Of a stretch of DNA of 10,443 nucleotides, positions 6,528-10,443 are shown in pieces. Position numbers and translations under genes: made by a program. Below the pieces are notes generated by a model. The model made no database searches, was not told where the DNA came from, and saw only the letters and a list, made by a program, of their open reading frames with translations. The DNA lies in assembly GCA_027484495.1 (NCBI GenBank), contig JAIXSW010000183.1, forward strand, positions 1-10,443, given 5' to 3'. Source of the DNA: Gammaproteobacteria bacterium. GTDB taxonomy: Bacteria; Pseudomonadota; Gammaproteobacteria; Enterobacterales; Alteromonadaceae. The first letter of the stretch is position 1; each line of letters begins with the position of its first letter.

Positions 6528-6559
6528 GCCAGGCTGATTATAGTCAGCACTGGCTTTTT
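6528..6559. terminator. Hairpin after phoU, probable terminator of the pst-phoU operon
   Basis: GCCAG-GCTGA (6528-6537) pairs with TCAGC-A-CTGGC (6544-6554), with one bulged base and a six-base loop. On the minus strand it lies 27 bases after the phoU stop and is followed by GTTTTGCAGTTTT, an interrupted T run. On the plus strand it is followed by five T residues (6555-6559). It therefore has terminator character in both directions, though neither tail is ideal. Confidence 0.55.
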
Positions 6560-6581
6560 GGGCGGTTTATTCAGCGATTAT

Positions 6582-7292
6582 TCAGCTACGGGCATTTTGT
6601 TCCAGGCTGTCTTCGTCACTGTGGCGCACATCACGGCCTTTCACAAAAGAAATCACGTACTCAGAAATGTTTTTACAGCGGTCACCGATGCGTTCCAGTG
6701 CACGGGCAGACCACAACACATTCATGATTTTTGGAATTGAACGTGGATCTTCCATCATGTAAGTCATCAATTGACGGGTAATAGCTTCGTATTCGCGGTC
6801 GACTTTTTTGTCTTCTTTGTAGACCGCTAATGCGGCTTCCACGTCCATCCGCGCGAATGCGTCCAGGACATCATGCAGCATCTGCGCAACATGGCGGCCC
6901 ATATTCTCCAGATTGACCAGCAGATCCTGCTGAGCGCTGCTGAAAGACTCCAGCGCGACTTTGGCGATCCGTTCGGCTTCGTCACCAATACGTTCCAGAT
7001 CCGAAATCGCGCGAATGATGGTCAGTATTAAGCGTAAGTCACTGGCCGCCGGCTGGCGCTTCGCGATGATGCGCGTACATTCTGCGTCAATTTTGATTTC
7101 CCAGTCATTGACCAGCAAATCATTGGCAATCACTTGTTGTGCCAGTTCCGCATTGCTGCCAGCGATTGCATTCAGTGCATCCGACAGCTGCTGCTCGATC
7201 AAGCCACCCATCGCCATAATGTGGTTACGGATCTGCTCTATCTCGTCATTAAACTGACTGGAAATGTGTTTGGTTAAATTCAGTTTGTCCAT
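6582..7292 (-). CDS. phoU: PhoU, phosphate-signalling regulator
   Basis: PhoU is a cytoplasmic helical-bundle protein that connects the Pst importer to the PhoR kinase, holding the Pho response off when phosphate is plentiful. The 236-residue product (E. coli about 241) matches throughout: the N-terminus MDKLNLTKHISSQFN, KRQPAASDLRLIL, MLHDVLDAFARMD and RQLMTYMMEDPRSIP. The two ExxxD metal-cluster motifs are in duplicated positions, DLERIGDEAERI (Glu100, Asp104) and ALERIGDRCKNI (Glu200, Asp204). The two-fold repeat of the three-helix unit is clear. The ATG at 7292-7290 has GAGGT about six bases upstream. It follows pstB by 26 bases, in the standard pstCAB-phoU order, and is the last gene before a hairpin. 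Confidence 0.98.
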   Translation of the reverse strand: MDKLNLTKHISSQFNDEIEQIRNHIMAMGGLIEQQLSDALNAIAGSNAELAQQVIANDLLVNDWEIKIDAECTRIIAKRQPAASDLRLILTIIRAISDLERIGDEAERIAKVALESFSSAQQDLLVNLENMGRHVAQMLHDVLDAFARMDVEAALAVYKEDKKVDREYEAITRQLMTYMMEDPRSIPKIMNVLWSARALERIGDRCKNISEYVISFVKGRDVRHSDEDSLEQNARS

Positions 7293-7318
7293 GTGAAACC
7301 TCTGCTTAAGTCTGGTAA

Positions 7319-8125
7319 TTAACCAAAACGGCCAGTGATGTAGTCTTCAGTCTGCTGTTGCGACGGGTTGGTAAACATCTTGTTCGTCGCCGCGTATTCC
7401 ACCAGATTGCCCATGTACATAAAGGCAGTATAGTCCGATACCCGCGCAGCCTGCTGCATGTTGTGCGTGACAATCACAATGGTGTAGCGTTCTTTCAGCT
7501 CGTTAATCAACTCTTCAATCTTCAGCGTCGAAATCGGATCTAATGCAGACGCCGGTTCATCGAGCAATAACACTTCAGGTTCAATCGCGATAGCGCGAGC
7601 GATTACCAGACGTTGTTGCTGACCACCAGACAGACCAAAAGCGTTGTCGTGTAAGCGGTCTTTCACTTCGTTCCACAATGCTGCGCCTTTGAGCGAGGTT
7701 TCAACCACTTCGTCCAGCACACGGCGGTCATTCACGCCTTGCAGGCGCAGGCCATAAGCGACATTTTCGTAAATGGTTTTTGGGAACGGGTTCGGCTTTT
7801 GGAACACCATACCAACCTGACGGCGCAGCTCAGCGACGTCGACCGCTTTGTCATAGATATTCTGACCGTCGAGCAGGATCTGCCCTTCAATACGACAGAT
7901 ATCAACCAGGTCGTTCATCCGGTTAAAGCAACGCAGTAAGGTGGATTTACCGCAGCCTGACGGGCCGATAAATGCCGTCACGCGTTTTTCCGGGATTTTC
8001 ATATTAATGGTCTTCAGTGCCAGCGACTCGCCGTAATACAGGCGTAAGTCATTGACCTGCAGCTTGACTTTTTCGTCTGCCAGATTCAGTTCGCTGTCGC
8101 CGTTCAGAGTTTGTTGTGTGGTCAT
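7319..8125 (-). CDS. pstB: PstB, phosphate ABC-importer ATPase
   Basis: PstB is the cytoplasmic ATPase that powers the PstSCAB high-affinity phosphate importer. The 268-residue product has all ABC motifs: Walker A GPSGCGKST (54-62), Q-loop Gln109 in VFQKPNPFP, signature LSGGQQQR (165-172), Walker B VLLLDEP (185-191) with DEPASALDP, and the H-loop His221 in VTHNMQQA. GPSGCGKSTLLRCFNRMND and FQKPNPFP are typical of PstB rather than other ABC proteins. An N-terminal extension of about 20 residues precedes the core fold. The ATG at 8125-8123 has only a weak, distant ribosome site (AAGAG about 11 bases away). It is separated from pstA by 96 bases containing two hairpins, unusual for genes whose products act in one complex. 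It is followed by phoU after 26 bases. Confidence 0.98.
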   Translation of the reverse strand: MTTQQTLNGDSELNLADEKVKLQVNDLRLYYGESLALKTINMKIPEKRVTAFIGPSGCGKSTLLRCFNRMNDLVDICRIEGQILLDGQNIYDKAVDVAELRRQVGMVFQKPNPFPKTIYENVAYGLRLQGVNDRRVLDEVVETSLKGAALWNEVKDRLHDNAFGLSGGQQQRLVIARAIAIEPEVLLLDEPASALDPISTLKIEELINELKERYTIVIVTHNMQQAARVSDYTAFMYMGNLVEYAATNKMFTNPSQQQTEDYITGRFG

Positions 8126-8163
8126 ACGTCAGTTCACTCTTAAAATTCAGTTCAGGTTCTGTG

Positions 8164-8204
8164 GCGGGATGCCACGCATCCCGCGCTAGGTGCCCACCGG
8201 CACC
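8164..8204. repeat. Two tandem palindromes in the pstA-pstB gap
   Basis: The first is GCGGGATGC-CAC-GCATCCCGC (8164-8184), a perfect nine-base stem. The second is GGTGCC-CACC-GGCACC (8189-8204), a perfect six-base stem. They are four bases apart. GTGGC-GGGAT-GCCAC (8161-8175) offers an alternative fold of the first. No T run follows on either strand, so they are not intrinsic terminators. They resemble REP-type paired palindromes, which often stabilise upstream mRNA or tune expression between operon genes. Whether copies exist elsewhere in the genome cannot be seen here. Confidence 0.7.
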
Positions 8205-8221
8205 AATTTGCTCTATGGATT

Positions 8222-9883
8222 CTAGTCAGACTCGCTGCGATATTTTTCCCGCAGTTTGTTGCGTAAATGAATCGCCGCCATATTCAGCAGGACGATTAAC
8301 ACCACCAGGACTAATGCTGTGGCATATAACAAAGGTCTTGACGCTTCAACGTTCGGGCTTTGGAAACCAACGTCAAACACGTGGAAACCTAAGTGCATAA
8401 TTTTCTGATCTAAATGAACAAATGGGAAAGTACCGTCAACCGGTAAGGTTGGCGCGAGTTTCACCACGCCGACCAACATTAACGGCGCCACTTCACCGGC
8501 GGCCCGGGCGATAGCTAAAATCAGACCGGTCATCATCGCTGGTGTAGCCAGCGGCACTACGACTTTCCATAATGTTTCAGATTTTGTCGCGCCTAACGCC
8601 AAGCTGCCCATCCGAATCGTACTTGGGATCCGTGACAAACCTTCTTCTGTCGAAACAATCACCACTGGCAATGTTAACAATGCCAGTGTTAATGACGCCC
8701 AAAACAGACCAGGAGTACCAAAAGTTGGCGCCGGCAGTTTCTCTGGGTAGAACAGCGCATCAATATTGCCGCCCATAATATAAACAAAGAAACCTAAACC
8801 AAACACACCATAAACAATCGATGGAACACCCGCTAAGTTATACACGGAGATGCGAATAATTTTTAGCATGGTGCCTTGCTTGGCATACTCACGCAGGTAA
8901 ATCGCTGCCAACACCCCAAACGGCGTCACAATGATCGACATCAAGATGACCATGGTCACGGTACCGAAAATGGCAGGGAAAATGCCACCTTCGGTATTGG
9001 CTTCGCGCGGATCTTCACTCAGGAAGTGCCAAATCGCTGCCACATAGTGCACAGTCTTATCCAGCACTGACATCCGGTTCGGCATGTGCGCGTGAACGAT
9101 ATTAGACAGATTAATCGTCAGCTCTTTTCCTTCAGCCGTAACAACTTTCAGACTGTCACGTTTGGCTTGGGAATAAAGTGCTTCTAACTCCTGCTGTAAC
9201 CCGGCGTATTGCGCATCCAGTGCGGCCTGGTCTTGCGCGGCTTGCTGCACATAGCGGCTCAATTCTTCAGCGCTGGCACCGTTCAGTTCAAGCGTTCGCT
9301 TGCCTAAACGCAATGCTTCTAACGCCTTGTTAATTTTACCGATTTCACCATTTTCAATCTCACTGATGTCATCGTGTAACGCATTTGCACGCGCCATTGC
9401 TGCCTGCAATGCCGGCCACAATGCTTCGCCTTCGGCTATCACTTTGTCTTGTTGCAACAACTGCAGTGGGAACCCCTGGAAATTACCCCACTCACGCCGT
9501 TCAATCACGATGGCGTTGTCTGGTTTTTCCCAGTTTGACAAATCGTAGTCAAGGAACCACGCAAAGTCGCGACCATACACGTCACGGTTGGACACTTTTA
9601 ACAAATGCCGCGCATACGATTCTGCATTGTCTGGCAAGGTTACGCCTGAGTCTTTCAGCGTGACCGCACTGACCTGTTCTGTACGCACGTGTTCAGCCAG
9701 CAGCAATTTTTTGCTGCCATCTGCTTGCACCGCCTGCACACGTTGTAAATCAGCAGGCCAAAAGTGACTACCACCTTGCACCGCAATCAATCCAAGAACC
9801 CCAATCACCATCACCAAACACAAGGCGATCGCACCGGCGTTTAACCAAATCCACGGAGTACCCGTTTTAAACCAAGCTTTCAT
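8222..9883 (-). CDS. pstA: PstA, phosphate ABC-importer permease, long form
   Basis: PstA is one of the two membrane subunits forming the phosphate pathway of the Pst importer. The product is 553 residues, against about 296 in E. coli. TM1 (about 15-36) is followed by a large extracytoplasmic insert (about 38-297), including a predicted coiled coil at about 157-242, rich in Ala, Gln, Glu and Leu. The conserved permease core then follows: TFGTVTM-like GTVTMVILM, AGVPSIVYGVFGLG, and the EAA-type loop that contacts PstB (about 413-455, with GSLALGATKSETLWKVVVP). It ends with ARAAGEVAPLMLVG and a final helix near 517-542. I chose the ATG at 9883-9881, which has GGAG eight bases upstream. The in-frame GTG at 9892 overlaps that GGAG and cannot use it. 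It starts 15 bases after the pstC stop, so the two are closely coupled. Confidence 0.97.
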   Translation of the reverse strand: MKAWFKTGTPWIWLNAGAIALCLVMVIGVLGLIAVQGGSHFWPADLQRVQAVQADGSKKLLLAEHVRTEQVSAVTLKDSGVTLPDNAESYARHLLKVSNRDVYGRDFAWFLDYDLSNWEKPDNAIVIERREWGNFQGFPLQLLQQDKVIAEGEALWPALQAAMARANALHDDISEIENGEIGKINKALEALRLGKRTLELNGASAEELSRYVQQAAQDQAALDAQYAGLQQELEALYSQAKRDSLKVVTAEGKELTINLSNIVHAHMPNRMSVLDKTVHYVAAIWHFLSEDPREANTEGGIFPAIFGTVTMVILMSIIVTPFGVLAAIYLREYAKQGTMLKIIRISVYNLAGVPSIVYGVFGLGFFVYIMGGNIDALFYPEKLPAPTFGTPGLFWASLTLALLTLPVVIVSTEEGLSRIPSTIRMGSLALGATKSETLWKVVVPLATPAMMTGLILAIARAAGEVAPLMLVGVVKLAPTLPVDGTFPFVHLDQKIMHLGFHVFDVGFQSPNVEASRPLLYATALVLVVLIVLLNMAAIHLRNKLREKYRSESD

Positions 9884-9898
9884 GCCGTTCACTCCGAA

Positions 9899-10443
9899 TT
9901 ACAGATTACTGAAGCGTTGACGTAACCGCTGCCGGATCACTTCAGCAAGCGTATTAAACACAAAGGTAAACACGAACAACACCAGCGCAGCCAGGAACAA
10001 CACGCGGAAGTGCGTACTGCCGACAGCAGTTTCTGGTAACTCGACCGCAATATTGGCGGACAAAGTGCGCATACCTTCGAACAAGTTGAAATTCACAACA
10101 GGACTATTGCCGGTGGCCATTAACACGATCATCGTTTCACCGACCGCCCGACCGAAACCAACCATGACCGCGGCAAAAATACCAGGACTTGCCGTTGGTA
10201 ACACTACGCCCATCATGGTTTGCCATGGAGTTGCCCCCAGTGCCAGCGAGCCTTGCGTTAAGTGGCGTGGCACGTTAAATACGGCGTCTTCAGCGATTGA
10301 GAAGATGTTCGGGATCACTGCAAAGCCCATCGCGATGCCAACGACTAAGGCGTTCCGTTGGTCATAGGTGATGCCGTTATCAGTAAACCACTGACGCAAA
10401 CTACCATTAAAGAACAACTGGTCAACGCTTGGGCTCAAACTGA
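9899..10443 (-). CDS. pstC: PstC, phosphate ABC-importer permease, C-terminal part
   Basis: This is the C-terminal 180 residues of the PstC permease; the frame is open to the right edge, so the 5' part lies outside the window. It pairs with PstA in the membrane. Visible parts are the helix NALVVGIAMGFAVIPNIFSI, the PstB-contact loop DAVFNVPRHLTQGSLALGATPWQTMMGVVLP, the family hallmark GFGRAVGETMIVLMATGN, a loop with TLSANIAVELPE, and a final helix, VLFLAALVLFVFTFVFNTLAEV, with a basic tail. The similar GSLALGAT segment in PstA fits their shared origin. Given the long PstA, a long PstC is likely, but its N-terminal region is not visible. Apparent start codons inside the window are internal: the upstream codons stay open and in frame. 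Confidence 0.96.
   Translation of the reverse strand, partial: SLSPSVDQLFFNGSLRQWFTDNGITYDQRNALVVGIAMGFAVIPNIFSIAEDAVFNVPRHLTQGSLALGATPWQTMMGVVLPTASPGIFAAVMVGFGRAVGETMIVLMATGNSPVVNFNLFEGMRTLSANIAVELPETAVGSTHFRVLFLAALVLFVFTFVFNTLAEVIRQRLRQRFSNL

Noticed and set aside
6558..6740. Plus-strand open frame of 60 codons downstream of the Pho-box-like site.
   Set aside because: It starts at TTG without a ribosome site, lies wholly antisense to phoU, and its composition follows the phoU codons.
10436..10438. TTG at the right edge as the start of a short permease.
   Set aside because: The reading frame remains open upstream to the window end, and 180 residues is only the C-terminal part of PstC.

Overview
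The window looks like a chromosomal core segment of a gammaproteobacterium. The Tgt, QueA, YajC, PhoU, PstB and SecD proteins all resemble their Escherichia coli counterparts closely. The gene order queA-tgt-yajC-secD is the classic gammaproteobacterial one. PstA is the long form with a large extracytoplasmic insert, which I associate with Vibrio, Aeromonas, Shewanella and Pseudomonas relatives rather than E. coli. An Aeromonadales-type host (for example Tolumonas-like) is my best guess, but the genus cannot be fixed by eye. I see no transposase, phage gene, CRISPR array, rRNA or intact tRNA.

Layout, by increasing coordinate. Positions 1-2897 (minus strand) carry the queuosine and protein-export cluster: queA, then tgt with its own likely promoter, then yajC and the first 67 codons of secD, which runs off the left edge. 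Positions 3095-3319 (plus strand) hold a small two-helix membrane protein of unknown function, divergent from queA and ended by a strong hairpin terminator. Positions 3358-4269 (minus) encode an OxyR-type peroxide regulator that converges on the small gene; its stop codon lies inside that terminator hairpin. Positions 4464-10443 (minus) are a phosphate-uptake block. In transcription order it reads pstC (5' end off the right edge), pstA, pstB, phoU, then a 152-base regulatory gap, then a DUF47 PhoU-like protein and a Pit low-affinity phosphate permease. It ends in a UUCG-capped terminator at about 4420-4446.

How the genes work together. PstC, PstA and PstB form the membrane and ATPase parts of the high-affinity phosphate ABC importer; the binding protein PstS must lie elsewhere. 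PhoU links this importer to the PhoR-PhoB phosphate response. The DUF47-Pit pair is the low-affinity route. The 152-base gap between the two units holds a Pho-box-like sequence, a hairpin and -10-like hexamers on both strands. It is the best place to look for cross-regulation between the two uptake systems.

The window is mostly ordinary housekeeping sequence and I do not see a wholly new system. The points most worth checking are the arrangement of the phoU/DUF47 gap, the paired palindromes between pstA and pstB, the orphan small membrane protein, and the structured region upstream of oxyR.
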